Positions 47,052 through 61,676 of a stretch of 64,000 nucleotides of DNA are shown in pieces; the first letter of the stretch is position 1, and the number at the start of each line of letters is the position of its first letter. The stretch lies in contig JAJIRX010001003.1 in assembly GCA_023853785.1 (NCBI GenBank), positions 1 through 64,000 on the forward strand, in the 5' to 3' direction. Under the pieces are notes generated by a model. That model made no database searches. It saw nothing but the letters and a program-made list of their open reading frames with translations, and had not been told where the DNA came from. Position numbers and translations under genes: made by a program. The stretch is from Psilocybe azurescens. Lineage: Eukaryota; Basidiomycota; Agaricomycetes; Agaricales; Agrocybaceae.

Positions 47052-50000
47052 TCATGAATCAAGAAGCCGGTGCTTTGCGCTTCTTGCCTTTTTCAACGTG
47101 TCTCCAGTGGCTGCCGCTCCCTTTGACTTGGAATTCCCATTGACGGCTTTTGTAGAAGATTTGAGCGGGGCACTGGAAGCCGTCTCCTTGACGGTGGCCG
47201 TTTTGACGGCAGTCGTGGAGGTGACCGTGGAGGGGTTGTTGGTGTTTTGAGGATCGAGCATATCCTCTATGCTTTTACGGATTTCCCGCTCTCGCGTCGT
47301 AAGCTTGACGAGAGCCTCCTCCTTCTTCTCTCTCTCCTTGCACACATCCTTATGGCGAACGGCTTGCCACCTGAAAAGAGTCCAATTAGCAAAATACAAC
47401 AACTTTTCAAGAGCAAAGGAACGCACCCCGCATGACGGTCGCAGACAACCTTCCCAGGACACCACCATTGCTCCTCCGCATTGTCCACTTCCATGTCGGC
47501 ATCAGCATCTGCTTTACCATCTTCATAGCTCTCCAACACGGCGTCGCCCATATCAGCCCACTCTTCTTCATCCAGACACAAGCGCTGATCCCATCCACAC
47601 TGTCCTACCGCCTCCGGCTCTCTCAGTAGCCAGTTTCAACAGGCGCTCGCGCCAAATAACAACTTCCATGCCCTTCTTGATCTCCTCCCGCAGCTTGATC
47701 ACCGAGTCCAGCAGCGCATTGAGCCGATCCGTTTCCTGCGCGACCTTGCTCTTCTTCGGAGGGACGATGTGCTGCTTAATGGGCTTGACGTTTCCCTCCT
47801 CAACTGCTTCCACCTTGACTTCCGAGGACTCCGTCTTGACACACCCATTCGTCTCCGGTTCAGCGGCGCATACGACGACGCCTTCGCGCTTCTCAGCATT
47901 CTTGACGCTCTCCCATAGTTTCTCGGGCTTGCCGCCCTTTTTCGACCAGGTATCGATGCGCGATTGCATGTATTTAACACCGCATTCGTCAGAGCAGTAC
48001 TTGGAGAATGCACCGCGAGCTGCTTTGTGACATGCCTTGGTAGAGGATGGGTCAGGATGTCGGAGTCCGTAAAGGCAACGGGTTTTGTAGGTGGTCTTAA
48101 GGTTGAGCTCAGGATTTTCTACAGGAATAGGGTCAGCACTATAAGCATCTCAGTGATGAAAATCACAAACTTTCAACACAAGGTGGACATATAAACTGGT
48201 CGACGAGATCCACTTCTAAATCCGGCATGTGGACGCACTGAGTATGGTACCACTCATCACATCTTGATGGGAAAACACTGATTAGCGGTTTTATGATAAG
48301 CATACAAAAATTGACCACATACCGATCACAGGCAATCATGACGCGGTCTTCGTCATATTTGGTCTTGCAGACACAATAGAGTTTATCTTTATCGTCCTCA
48401 TTCTCCTCATCCGAGTCCTCCTCTTCCTCTTGCTTTTCTGCCTTTACAGTGTCGCTCTCGGGGCCCACCGATGCACTCCCCATCGGCATCACTGACGCCG
48501 AGCGTGACCGTGAGGCTGAAGGAGCAGTCTTTCTGCCCGTCAGAGTTTTACCGGCCTTGGAAGGCGCAGGGACGGCGACGGCGGCCGAAGCGACTGCAGC
48601 ACTGGGTGCGGACGCATTCTCGGAGGCTGCTCCCTTCTTCGACTTGGCAGCAGGTTTTGGCCCGTGGTTTGGCAGCCGCGGAAGTGGAAGCGTAGGCAGC
48701 TTTGGCTTTGGGAGCAGCCTGATAATGTGTTTGGTCAGTGTGACGACATGGATGAACAGACGGACCGATGAGCATACATACCTTTGCCGCAGGTTCCTTC
48801 TTCTTTTTCGATGGGGGTACAGCTGCAGCAGGAGTGACACTGCCGGCACGGTCAGTGGCCTTCTTTGCCGGGCCACTCACGCTGGTGGAAGCAGGCGGAG
48901 GCATTGAACCTCGCTCTGACGTCTGACGTGCAGCGGAAGCAGAAGAGACGACCGAAACAGGGACCGCAGAAGCTGACATGATGGGAGGAGAAGCTTGTCG
49001 GGCTTCGCTGACAGAACGATGTGGAAGTGTGGTTGTCGGCTTTACATTAGCACTGTGGGTGGAGACCGTCGATAGAGTCGTAGCCGAACCGTGAGAGGAA
49101 GATCCAGCGGATCCCGGAGCACGCCGAGCAGATGCTGGCGGAGGCGGGAGCGGGCGATCGTCAAGCAAACTAAGCAGCTCATCCTCAACATCGACTTCCA
49201 TCTTTCTGGACTCGTGTTTGACACCATCACTCTCCAGAGTGTCGACGAGCTCCGTTACGGCAAGGTCAACGTCGAGATCCATATCAAGGTCAGGTTTGAC
49301 AAAGGTGGTGGTGGTGGTGGTGTTGGAAATAGTTGGTTCTGAAACAAGTTCCTCCAGCTCTTGTTCCAGGGTGGCGACAGCCGAGGTAATAGGGGTAAAG
49401 TGCTTATCTGAGTCTGCGAATGTTTTGACGGACACTGGGGGCGGCGGTGGTTGAGGTTGTGCAGGCGTGAGGGGACTGAGTGAAGGCGATGGGGTATGCG
49501 GAGGTTCAGGCCGAGTAGAAGTTGTAGGAGACAAATCTTCGTCATAGTGTTGTAGAAACCATTCATGTGCATCTTGTTGAGTCTTGGAAGATTGGGTCTT
49601 GTGTAGAGGTGTAGTAGGCGGGAGCGGGAAACCACCTCCTTCACAGGGGTTTCTTTGGACGATGTTCGTCGACAAAGGAAGTGGTGCGCGGCTTGGACTC
49701 CTGCTTGACCTTGAACTCGTCCTTGACCGGTTTCTTGGCGTCAGGCTCGAGTGCGGTATGAATGATGGGTGGTGGTTCCCTGAAAGTGAACTCGTCCGAT
49801 TTGCGTGCGGCTTTGGCTCTGCCTATTTGACTGCCTGGGGAGACCGCCTGCCCAAGGGACTAACGACCCTGTGAGCATCGGTCTCGCGAGAGTGGGATCG
49901 TGGGGGATCTTTGTCAACAAGAAGGTCAGAGACGGAGACAGGTTTCCTAGGATAGGGATGTCCGTGGCCGGAACCGGGTCGCCTTGGAGGATGGTAGGAG

Positions 50001-50822
50001 GGGCCAGCAGTGGGGGAGTCGACGCGGCCGTAGCCGAGCTCGCCGGCGTACATCTTGTCTCGTTCACGGGCGATACGCTCTTTATCATCTGAAATGGGAC
50101 GAGTGGGGAGACTCTGAAAAGCGTCTCTTCTTGACGGGGCGTGGATCGTCATGATGGGATGGGGGAGATATGGGGTCTGGGGAGATGATGTGGGCAATGG
50201 GGAGGAGGGGACTAATGCGTGCAGAATCTGGCTTTCTGGGGGGTGGGGGTGGAGAGTGGGAGATGAGGTGGGATATGGAGGGCGGATGGGGGGATGTAAC
50301 GAGGGACTGCTGGCGATGGTGGCGGACAAGGAGATCGATGCGCTCTTGTTCGCGCTGACGTTCATGTTGTTGCAGCCGTAGCAGTTGTTGTTGTTGTTGT
50401 TGTTGCTGTTGTTGCTGCTGCTGCTGGTGAAGGATAAAGCGTTCGCGCTCTCTTTCTCTTTCTCTTTCCCGCTCCAGCTCTCTTTCCCGCTCTCTCTCTC
50501 GCTGCTCATCCCGCAGACGTTGCTGACGGTCCAACTCGCGGATATGCTCCTCACGCAACCGCTCTTCCCGCACACGCTGGTCATACTCGTGCTGGAGTCT
50601 GTCGTACTCTACTCTGCGGGGCTCATCTTCTCTGCGCGCAATGCGGGGATGGGGTTCTGGCTGGTGCTGGTGCTGATGGTGGTAAGTCGGGTGGTATACG
50701 GTGGCATCGAGGCGCTTTCTCTCCTCAGTTGCGGCGTGGACAAGGGCATCAAGAGGGGAAAAGGCAGGCTGGTCGTCGTCGCAGAGGAGGGAGGAGATAT
50801 CGAGACGACGGGAAGAGGCCAT
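47052..50822 (-). CDS. SPP1: SPP1/CFP1-like PHD-finger protein (COMPASS/Set1C subunit)
   Basis: SPP1 (CFP1 in animals) links the Set1 H3K4 methyltransferase complex to chromatin. ATG 50822 gives MASSRRLDISSLLCDDDQPA. The N-terminal half is disordered, with Arg/Glu repeats and a poly-Gln tract of about 14 residues (about 50380-50425). Pro- and Ser-rich regions follow, then an Ala-rich linker. The PHD finger spans about 48395-48190 (LYCVCKTKYDEDRVMIACDR, CDEWYHTQCVHMPDLEVD, FICPPC). Next is the zinc-knuckle-like block typical of SPP1 (TRCLYGLRHPDP, CSDECGVKYMQSRIDTW). The last exons hold CGWDQRLCLDEEEWADMG, QWWCPGKVVCDRHAG and REREIRKSIEDML. The frame breaks several times, for example near 48665 (A4 on coding strand), 49855 and 47620 (GA repeat). 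Because the two halves join by frame corrections, a split into two genes is possible but less likely. Confidence 0.8.
50380..50560 (-). repeat. Gln and Arg/Glu codon repeats in the SPP1-like gene
   Basis: On the coding strand CAA/CAG codons give about 14 Gln in a row, next to alternating Arg/Glu codons (CGxGAG-type). Such repeats often change length between strains. Confidence 0.8.
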
Positions 50823-51373
50823 GGTGCCAGTGGTAGAGACAGACAGAGAGAGAAGAGGAGAGCACATGATTGGCAAAGGTAAGAAAGATGACATAAGCTA
50901 CTATGGTATGTACAACGAGACATTGCGACATTGTCCACGCGGCGACCACGAAGGGCCAGTCCGACGGAAACACCGCACCCAAGTCCTGTTCTGTCTCCCT
51001 CTCCAGCCCATCTACGGTCTCCCAGTCCTCGACCCACGCCAGTCTTACACAGAAGCGGGCGGGTCATCAGAGAGATGCTTTTAATAGGGCTATAATATAT
51101 CTTTATTAGTAATATATTTATTCATCCCATGGCTTTCGACCACCCACCTGTGTATTTGCGTTGACCATTCTCCCCCTTGTATTTCTCCTTATATACCTTT
51201 TTGCAACTGTACAGTTCCAACTCGGCCCCGTGACACCCCTTTCCGGGGGTCTCGTGTGAAAAAGTTTAGTGTATACTGTCCGTTTCCCGTCGTCGTCGTC
51301 GTCCCAGACATCCCCCAAGTCCCCTTTTCATTCCATTCTACTGCTGATTGCAACATAAAAGGGCCCCGTCAAA
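50823..51373. promoter_or_regulatory. Shared upstream region of the SPP1-like and STM1-like genes
   Basis: About 550 bp between divergent start codons. Part near 51080-51125 is AT-rich. Sequence before the STM1 start contains pyrimidine tracts. No specific site can be named. Confidence 0.4.
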
Positions 51374-52610
51374 ATGTCGGTGGTCTCAAAAACCCTTTCG
51401 CCCTTCTCGATGGTTTGTGTCTTTTTTCATTCCTTTTTTTCTTCTTCTCAATCTCACTCATTTTTGCAGATGATGATGCCCCATCCGCACCTGCCCCAGC
51501 ACCAAAGGTAGACTCTGCCTCCGCACCTGCCGCCCAAGCTACCCGTGGCTCGGCTCAAAAGTCAAGAGGAGGTCCTGCCGCTCGCGGTGGAAAATATTAT
51601 TCTCGCGGTGGCAAGCCCACTTCCAAGGACTCTACTCCTGTGACTGAGGAGACCGAGGGCCAGAAGAAATGTGCGTTGCGCCCTTTCTCTCTTGCTATTT
51701 TTTCTCTTGTTCATTTTCACTTCAAGTCGAGGGTCGCGAAGGTGGTCGTGGCAGAGGCCGTGGCGCCGCCCGTGGTGGTCCCCGCGGCAGAGGTCGTCCT
51801 TTCGACAGGCACAGTCAGACTGGCAAGACGTACCTTCCTTTCCCTTTCTCCGCTCTCGTATTGCTTCTCTAATCTTGCATTAATACAGCGACTCTGACAA
51901 GAAGGTTCACCAGTCCTGGGGTGGTGATGACGGCAACGCCGAGTTGAAGACCGAGGAAGCTGCCACTGTCGACGCCATCGCCGAGTCTGCATCCAACGAG
52001 TGGGCTGCTGGCGGCGCCCCCGCTGACGCTGATGCCTGGGCCGCCCCCGCTACTGACGCCTGGGCCGCTCCCGCTGGTGACGCCGCTCCCGCTGACGGTG
52101 AAGCCAAGCCAGAGGGTCGCCCGCGCAGGGAAAGGGAACCCGAGGAGGAGGACAACACCCTCACTTTCGACCAATACCTCGCCCAACAGAAGGATAAGGA
52201 ATCTGTTATCCCCAAGTTGGAGAATACCCGCCAGGCCAATGACGGTGCTGATGACATCTTCAAAGGTGCCGTTGTCCTCGCTAAAGAGGAAGAGGATGCC
52301 TACTTTGTTGGCAAGGTCCGTTCAATCTCCCTATATTTCCTCCTATTCATCTCTCACTATATTTCTCTAGGGCAAGGCCGCACCCAAGGCCCGTGCCAAG
52401 AAGGAAGAAAAGGTCTACCTTGAAATCGATGCTCGCTTTGAGCGTCCCGATCGTGGCTCTAGTCGCGGTCGTGGAGGCCGCGGCGGTGAACGCGGCGAAC
52501 GCGGTGATAGGAGCCGTGGCACTCGTGCCCGTGGTGCTCCCAGGGCTGCTCGCCAGAATAACGGTACCGTCAACGTCGACGACCAAACTGCCTTCCCCTC
52601 CCTCTCTTAG
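51374..52610 (+). CDS. STM1: STM1/HABP4 (SERBP1)-family ribosome-associated RNA-binding protein
   Basis: Stm1/SERBP1 proteins bind ribosomes, sit in the mRNA channel of dormant ribosomes and bind G-rich nucleic acids. The first codons MSVVSK should continue NPFALLDD, the family start, but an A5 run (51388-51392) is one base short, so the raw frame is wrong for the first exon. The following exons give DDAPSAPAPAPKVDSAS, RGGPAARGGKYYSRGGKP, then EGREGGRGRGRGAARGG (RGG box). The conserved central block is NTLTFDQYLAQQKDKESVIP, and the C-terminal is RPDRGSSRGRGGRGGERG with NNGTVNVDDQTAFPSLS at the stop. Introns end in GT..AG. Confidence 0.92.
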
Positions 52611-53037
52611 TCGCACATTTCAACGCTTCGGACCGTGCGTATCAGAAAACAAAAGATTTTCGGGATGTTTATGAGAATGTTCGAATATCTCCTTTGTACA
52701 TCTCGCTTTCTTCAAGTGGCTTCACACCCGTAGCCTTTCCCTCTTGATGCATATAATTTTTTTTTGCTCCTGTTTCACTGTATATTGTCTCTTGCTTTTC
52801 TCATCGATATCATTCTTACGCTGCCTGCATGATCATGAATGAAATTTTTCCCGAGATAAAGAAATATACATCCTGTCAACTATTAGCCCATGACCCTCCT
52901 CGAGTCGGATCTTGACTTGACCAAGCCAGCAGACCAAGTGAAATGAAAAAAACGCCTCCCCCACGTGTAAATGAGTCGTAAATAGCAGCTTTCGCTATAA
53001 TTTTTCCCCGTTCCCCCGTAATCAGCGAGAGCTTGAC
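52611..53037. other. Intergenic, STM1 3' region and phosphatase promoter
   Basis: About 430 bp. No other gene is seen. Confidence 0.4.
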
Positions 53038-53043
53038 ATGACC

Positions 53044-54292
53044 ATGACTGAAAAAATCTATATTGCCCGACACGGTGAGGTCTAGTTCTACTTGATATCA
53101 TCGTTGTATCACGATGGCACTGACGCCGCACACAAATTACAGGTTTTAGACTGAACTGGATTAACTCGGTATGGTTAGTAGGCCCTCATGACTCAAAGAA
53201 TGCACATGTTTTTCGACCATCTTCCTTCTTTCTGATCCAGGACGAGTCCGACTGGTTTGCCTAGAGATCCCCCTTTGACTGCATATGGAGAGGTGCGCAC
53301 ACAGCCAGTTCATAGAATATTGTTCGAACCATTTCGAACTGATTTGGTTGTACTTTCGGGACAATTAGACCCAGGCGGAGGAACTATGCCAGTTCTTCTT
53401 GTCGGTCCCGGAGGAGGAACGCCCAACGGCTATCTTCTCGTCGCCGTATTGTAAGTTAGCACGCTTCCTCGTTGCTTTTGATGTGTTCTGAACTGTTGAT
53501 CGCCTTTAGATCGCTGTCTTCAGACGTCCAAGCCCCTAGCTCAGGCTCTAGGAATCCCTATCTACGTCGAGCATGGTGAGTGAATAATGAATAATGTACA
53601 CACACACGCCCACGCACACTCCACTCATGACCTGCGGCTGACCGCTTATTAAAAATCCAGGTATCGCAGAGTGGTATTCCCCTGTGGCACCGGGAACGGG
53701 CCTCCACCCTCGCCCCGGACCTACCGAGTCTTTGAAGACTCATTTTCCCGAGGTCGATCCCACTTGGAACAGCCTGTACTACCCCACCCGCAAGGGTGAG
53801 TCCGTCGAGGAGCTGCACCAGCGAATCGACGCGTTCACCAGCGTGTTCATCCCTACCATCGTCAAACGCCTGCCGTTCGAGCACCGGCGCCGTTTGCTGC
53901 TCGTCACCCACGCTGCCACCACCATCGCACTCGTGCGTAGCTTCGTGGGTGACCGCGACTTGCACATGAAGGTCGGGTGCTGTTCTCTCACCAAGCTCCA
54001 GAGGAGGTCTGATGAGGAGGGCGTCACCGAGAAGCAGGTGCTCGGTGGGTGGAAGCCTCTGGCTCTTGTCAGCGGAGAGCACTTATCTGGAGGCTCCTCG
54101 AGGGAGTGGGGCTTTGAGGACATCGAGGTCGAGAAAGGAAGAGTGCGTATATAATTAAACCCTCAATTCCATTAAAGAGCACGAAATCTCACAGATCTTA
54201 TTTAGGTTGTTGAAGACCCAGGCGTACCCGGGTCGGAGTGCGAAGAGGATGCCCCCGTCGGTCTTCAAAACCATCTCATCAGCAACCTTTAA
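53044..54292 (+). CDS. Histidine phosphatase superfamily protein (phosphoglycerate mutase-like)
   Basis: Proteins of this superfamily transfer phosphate through a catalytic His in an RHG motif. The first exon gives MTEKIYIARHG (RHG, position about 10), joined to FRLNWIN and, over an intron, VWTSPTGLPRDPPLTAYGE. Further exons read TQAEELCQFFLSVPEEERPT, AIFSSPYYRCLQTSKPLAQA, IAEWYSPVAPG and LLLVTHAATTIALVRSF, where the second catalytic His lies. ATG 53038 six bases upstream is also possible. The C-terminal part is specific to fungi. Its closest relatives include Tfc7-type proteins, but the substrate is unknown. All splice junctions are GT..AG and no frame break is needed. Confidence 0.88.
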
Positions 54293-54451
54293 CTGGCCGA
54301 ATTGCCCTTTGCAGTCCAAAACAAGATACACATAGATCTCCGGTAATCTTCATACAGTGTTCGTTCTGCGGTTTAATTTCTACACGCAATCTCGTTCTCT
54401 CTAGATAATACATGCGTTGGTACAGATACTTAGATTTATAGCTATAGACCC

Positions 54452-55801
54452 TTAGAATCGTATGTAGGCGCTAGCATAGCTGACGCTCGAGTCTCGAATA
54501 GAATGGCAGTGACTACTTTGTTCATACCGCACCCACTTGAGTTCAGACGTGATGCCTTTACTCTTTTCCAACGCCGACATGGCGCCGAACAGCACGCCAA
54601 TAGGATGGCGTCCACAAATCGTGTTCTTCGTCCGTGCTAGATATTTGGCAAACTCTGCATGTGCTGTTGTAGCCGTTGAGGGCGGCAAGGTGAGAAGATC
54701 CATTGCTTCATGGTCAAGACGGCTGATAGACTGGAAGATGGGGAAGTCAGCCGAAGGGCTAGTGCTCCGCGATAATCGAAGGCCAGGTGCAGAGCTTGGA
54801 GCTGGCTCTGGGTAGTAGTAAGTGTATGAGAATCTCGTTCCCCTATCCATGATTAGATGGTGTTCGAGGTACAGAAGCATAGACCTACCAATGGCAAAAG
54901 TCGCTTGAAATGACAAATAGGGTGTCCTCACTGGCAAGGTAGGGCGCCAGTAAGGATCCAAATGTAGATTCTATGCCTTCGGAGATCGCCCCTACAACGA
55001 TTGGGACGATACTGATGTCTTTCCTGGAATTAAACATCAACATATTCATATTGTCATACTTTGCGGAAAGATCAAAAATTACCCTTCAAAGATCTTTCGA
55101 ACGTATGGCAAATGCATCTCGACACTGTGTTCATCTTCGTCGGCTTGTTGTCCCATAGATTCGAACTTGCCCGTGGCCTTCAGTTCTTCAATGGCTGCGA
55201 GACGTCAAGCAGCTGAGAATTCAGGAAAGATCACAAATAGATGATAGCGCACTCTTCAAGTCCAATGGTAAATTACCGATAGGTGTCTCGTATTCTTTGC
55301 ATCTGGATAGCGCGCATCCTTCCAAGTAGAAATGGTGCGAGGGACCTAAAATGAAGACACGTTTACTGCGTAACGGTCAAGACAGATTCTATAGGTAAAG
55401 AAAGGGCAAAACAACAGACATGGAAGAAGTATCGATGCTCTTATAAGCCCAGGCAGCCGTAGGCCCAGAGTAGGAATACCCAGCGTGCCTATTGCCATCC
55501 GTTCACCGTCAGCTATGATGCGTAATTTGGGATGTTTGACTGACGGTGCGATGATAGCTTTGCACCCTTTGATGGGGTATGGCTCCTCCGTTTCATCTAC
55601 TTCCTCGAGCCATTGGGTTAATTCGGCATTAAGGGCCTTCCCTTAATTGGTTTCAGTCGATAGGACAATATCTGAGGTTGTATGTTACCATCAGCAGTGT
55701 ACCAAGATCCGGCATGCGATGCACTCCTTGCAGTCCTGTGCAGTGTGTATCAAAGCGACATATCAGTTTGACAATGTATGCGTACAATGAAAAACTTGCA
55801 T
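54452..55801 (-). CDS. MHO1: MEMO1 family protein
   Basis: MEMO1 proteins share a fold with catechol dioxygenases and bind metal; yeast Mho1 belongs here. The exons contain [12 protein letters not shown] (start of the domain), [40 protein letters not shown], a loop [65 protein letters not shown] and [19 protein letters not shown]. The His residues in HAG, HSVEMH and FCHWG fit the metal site. The start is uncertain: ATG 55801 with a two-codon first exon fits by position, but its frame needs one extra base near 55730. The last exon ends at 54452. Confidence 0.88.
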
Positions 55802-56088
55802 TGTGTAGATAACTGGGACTAAGATAGTAAAATGGAAACTCTTAACTGCGGGAGTTAGTAGAAACTTAATAGGTGTTCAGACAGATCTTGAATCTAATCA
55901 GGATATGTTATGTTTGGTAACAACGTGACAAACTCAGACAGATGGGGCTGATCTTGCGTTCAGATATTCGAGAATTGCAAGACGAATTGAAGAGGTAGCT
56001 TGCATAAATGAGGGCATGGTGCATGTGGATTAGCAGCATACGTGATAATACATGAAGAATGACGCTGAAATATATCGACCAATAAACT

Positions 56089-56686
56089 CTACTCCTCCGA
56101 CCGCAGACGAGCCTCAGCGTTGGTAACCTTGATACCCAAAACCTTGGCGCTATACGAGAATAAGATAAAATGGGGACATAAGGTGAAAAGTGCTTACCGC
56201 TCAATGATGGTGGTGCGGTTTCGGCTGCTGACGCCATGGGCGATCTCAGCTGCGAAAGCCTTGTTATGCATGAGGAGGAGGTCGACTTCTCGGACATTGT
56301 TCACAAGGAATTTCTTGAGGCCATTGGGGAGGAGATGGCGTGTCTAAGTAGGGGATAATGCATGGGTTATGGAACTTTTAAGTTAACCTGAAGAGCTGGC
56401 AAACCTTTTTGTTGCTGCCGTATCCGATCTGATTATTTGCGTAAGTACTATGCAAGAAGGTAGAAAATGAACTAAATATGCGCACCTTGGGCATGGGGGT
56501 TTGACCCTTGAAGCGACGCCTGACCCTGTTGTCAATACCCTTGGGCTTTCTCCATGACTCCTTGACTCCGTGGTAGCGGTCAGATTGATGGCGCCTATTG
56601 GACGGTCAGAATAACGAATCGAGGGTTCATGAGAGAATAACGAACTTGAATTTGTTGGTGCGCTTCTTGACGATTTTGATGGCCAT
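56089..56686 (-). CDS. RPL32: Large-subunit ribosomal protein eL32
   Basis: A 60S ribosomal protein of about 130 residues. The start exon is [14 protein letters not shown]; the next exons give [76 protein letters not shown] and the final exon [19 protein letters not shown]. All parts are in frame with GT..AG introns, so this gene shows no error. Confidence 0.96.
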
Positions 56687-57318
56687 GGCGAACTGGAAGA
56701 AAGAGCAAAGAGTTAGAACAAAATTTGTAGTGGTCGGAGTCCCAACATAGCCAAGACGTTATCCGACATGCTATCCAGCCATCCAGCCCAAAAGCATTGA
56801 TTCCAGTCATTCTTCTGGAACCGTTCGCCGAGTAGCATTCATGCATTGGTCGATAGACAAGATTTAGAGGTTTGGGGAGCATACTCACAGTTGTTGGGCT
56901 TGAGGGAGACGGCGTTGACGTTGGCTAACTTTGGCGGAGGATGCAGCAGGAAATCGCTTACGTAACTAGGTACCCCAAACACCGCCAACCCCGGAAATGT
57001 ATGCAATTGACCGGTTCCTCTAGGTTGCGAAGATAATTAGAACTACGGTATACGCCGGACATACATTGACAGTGTACTGCAATAATGAATGGTATTGGCA
57101 TGGAAGTGCACTATTTACCCTGCTACAGCGCTGCATTACCCAAGTCCAATGAACCTTCGCACGTGTGGGGCAATGCAATGGACACGGGGTCCTGTGTGAC
57201 CTGAGACCTCCCTGGACGAGAGATGTCGCCGAGAGCGGGACTTGATTTCTTTCTCTACTTACACTCATCTGTCCTATAAAGAACAGTGAGTATACTAGAA
57301 CGTCTTTTGTTCCAATAT
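56687..57318. promoter_or_regulatory. Shared upstream region of eL32 and the kinase gene
   Basis: About 630 bp between divergent start codons. It holds both promoters. No clear motif is recognised. Confidence 0.35.
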
Positions 57319-59104
57319 ATGCTTTCGGCTTCCGCTGTTGGAATTACCTTTGATGACGACGACTGGAATACCGTGCCACTTGCACCAAGACTGTATCGGA
57401 CAGCGAGCGTCGGAAGTTGGGGAGTGACTTCAATCGGTCGTGGTTTCGACTGGAATGAGAAGCCAGAGCGGTCAAAGGCGTCGGAGACGCTCTCAACGCC
57501 AAGTGAAGAAGTAGAGGGAGTAACGCGGATCCGGAGCCCGAGCCTCCTGCTTCACATGGCCGCAAGCACAATCATTCATTTCAAGACAAGTCCCCTGTTA
57601 TCAACCTTGTTATGACTTCTCCGCAATCCATTCCACAGCAATTATCATGTCATCCTACAACTCCCATTATCCCTCCTTTGGCTCGTTCTCCTTCGTCACC
57701 GCGTCCACGAAGAAGATCCTCCCAGCAAAGAGTCTCCCTCATCGCCGGTCGTGTCTCCATCGCCCCCATCGATCCGCCCTCTTCTCCCCCTCCTATGCTT
57801 TCTGACAATCTGCGCCGCACTCCAAGCTCAGGAAGCATTCTCAGTAATCCCAGCACTCGCGCACCGTCCCCATCTACGGAACAATCTTTCCTTGGAGGAC
57901 GAAATATATCGGAATTCCTGATCGAGGGAGAAATCGGTCGAGGGGCGTATGGTCTTGTTAAACGAGCGCGAGAGTTCAAGTCGGATGGATCGCTTGGTGT
58001 AAGTATACCAATATTTGCCCTTCCTTGGGACACATTTTACCACATGTCTTGTGTAGCCCCCTTTGGTTATCAAACAAGTAATCAAGTCTCGCATCCTTGC
58101 AGATTGCTGGAAAAAGCACCCTAAACATGGCACTATCCCTATCGAAATCTATGTCATGTCTGCTATCTCCAGTACAACCTATGTATTGCCTCCACGTCGA
58201 CCATGGGATCCGTCTCGATTCTCAAAATCGACTGTATATGATAGCACCCAGTCGGAGCAGATTGATTGGAAAGAAGGCCAAGCTGTGAAAGGCCATCCTA
58301 ATATCTGCCCTCTTGTCGACTTTTTTGAGGACAACCATTACTACTATCTGATTCTTCCGTCAACAACGCCTGAACGAAAACCTAACGAACCGTCACCGCC
58401 CTCTGACCTCTTCGATCTGGTTGAGTCTTATCCTCATGGCCTACCTCCGTCGCTTATCCGGACCTACCTGGGCCAAATTGCAGACGCTGTCTGCTTTCTT
58501 CACATGCATGGAATTGGTAAATGCACTCTATCCCTCACAATTGACTGGTAGCTGAAGCTGTATACAGTCCACCGCGATATCAAAGATGAAAATGTAGTTC
58601 TAGGCCCTAATGGTAAATGTATATTGATAGACTTTGGGAGCTCTGGTCTTGTGAAGAAGAGTGGATGGGATACATTCAGCGGAACGCAAGTCACGTATTG
58701 CGTTGTTTGTATAATGGATTCTGATTCGATCGCGATTCATTTCATACAGATTGGACTACGCTGGACCGGAAATTTTACGTGGGGAGCGATACTACGGCAA
58801 AGAACAAGACGTCTGGGCATTCGGTGTGGTTGCGTATGTGCTGCTGGTAGGAGAATGCCCGTTCATGACAGCAGCGGAGGCGCAGGAGGGCTTTGAATCG
58901 CCATTTGCGAACGCGGCGATCTCTTTGGATGAACGATGCGCCGAGGGCAAAGAAAAAGACGGGGAGGAACAAGACGGCGGAGGAGCGCTTGGCGACGCGG
59001 CAGCCCTTGTGAGGGCGTGCCTGCAGGTAAATGTGAATGCACGACCTACGTTTGAGAGGATAATACAGTGTCGGTTCCTGGCAGGAGACGGGGGCTGGAC
59101 ATGA
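57319..59104 (+). CDS. Ser/Thr protein kinase, PAS-kinase (PSK1/PASK)-like
   Basis: A protein kinase with a disordered Ser/Pro-rich N-terminus and a full kinase domain at the C-terminus. ATG 57319 (MLSASAVGITFDDDDWN) is preferred. The domain has the Gly loop GEIGRGAYG, the Lys of LVIKQVIKSRILADCW, the family block HPKHGTIPIEIYVMSAISST, VHRDIKDENVVLGPNG (HRD), LIDFGSSG (DFG), LDYAGPEILRGERYYGKEQD (APE variant GPE) and DVWAFGVVAYVLLVGECPF. The lysine-to-IEIYVMSAISS segment is typical of fungal PAS kinases, which control sugar storage and protein synthesis; a PAS domain itself is not evident. One base is missing near 57523. The intron before LDYAGPE starts with GCAAGT (GC-AG). Confidence 0.9.
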
Positions 59105-59560
59105 GAGAGGGTAGAATTGTACTTTATTGGATTGGATACATGACATTAAACTTGTAGAAATATTATTTGAATCAAAGATGATCCAAAAATAACGCGCGGT
59201 TAACCGGGGTCCGGATCAGATCCGCCGGAGCCGCCGACAAACACCGAGTCATCGATTACCTGATCAATCAGATCTATCGATAAAAAAATTTGGATTGGGA
59301 GGCAGTATAACTAGCACAAACTCGTTTGTCCTTTTTTCTCTTAACCACCATCTCCCTCCCCCTCCTTTTACATCCACCCCAAAGTATGTCCATTTCTCCC
59401 TCTTCATTCCCCCTCCTCGTCGCCGCCCGACCTCTGTGCTGTTTAACGATGGATCCCATCGCTCCCAGACAGATGTTTGCTCCTTTTTTTTCGCCTTGTT
59501 TCCCATGTTTTTTCAGATCTGGTGCTCACCTTCTCTCCTCTATCCTAGAACTCAATCAAA
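59105..59560 (+). promoter_or_regulatory. EF-1alpha promoter region with pyrimidine-rich tract
   Basis: Between the kinase stop and the EF-1alpha start. From about 59315 to 59540 the plus strand is strongly pyrimidine-rich (C/T), including CTCCCTCCCCCTCC, as in strong constitutive promoters and 5' UTRs of fungal translation genes. An intron in the 5' UTR is possible but cannot be fixed. Confidence 0.55.
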
Positions 59561-61362
<1,802 letters not shown>

Positions 61363-61676
61363 ACTAGATGTAGAATCATTGTATCATTTCTTTCATCTCG
61401 CTAGTTTCTTTTTCTTCTTTTCACAAGTACTCATATTTGCAACGTGTTTTTCTGCTCCACAACATCTGTATTCATGATAACGAAGCCTGGCGTCGAAGTT
61501 TCGCCACATGCCCTTCCGTCGATGCCCATAAAGCCCTCTACTCGCGTCGTGTATTACCTGTACTCCTTAGGGATTAGCCTGATACTGTTCTGTGTCGAAG
61601 GCTATCTCCAAAAAAAAATTGAACATCAAGCTTTATAGGAATCTATTATTGTGTCTCTTGCGCGTTTACATTATTT
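61363..61676. other. Intergenic between convergent EF-1alpha and dienelactone hydrolase
   Basis: About 310 bp of 3' regions. Nothing else is seen. Confidence 0.4.

Noticed and set aside
50385..50882. Plus-strand open frame with Leu-rich start
   Set aside because: It is the antisense of the poly-Gln and Arg/Glu repeats of the SPP1-like gene (CAA/CAG reads as TTG/CTG Leu).
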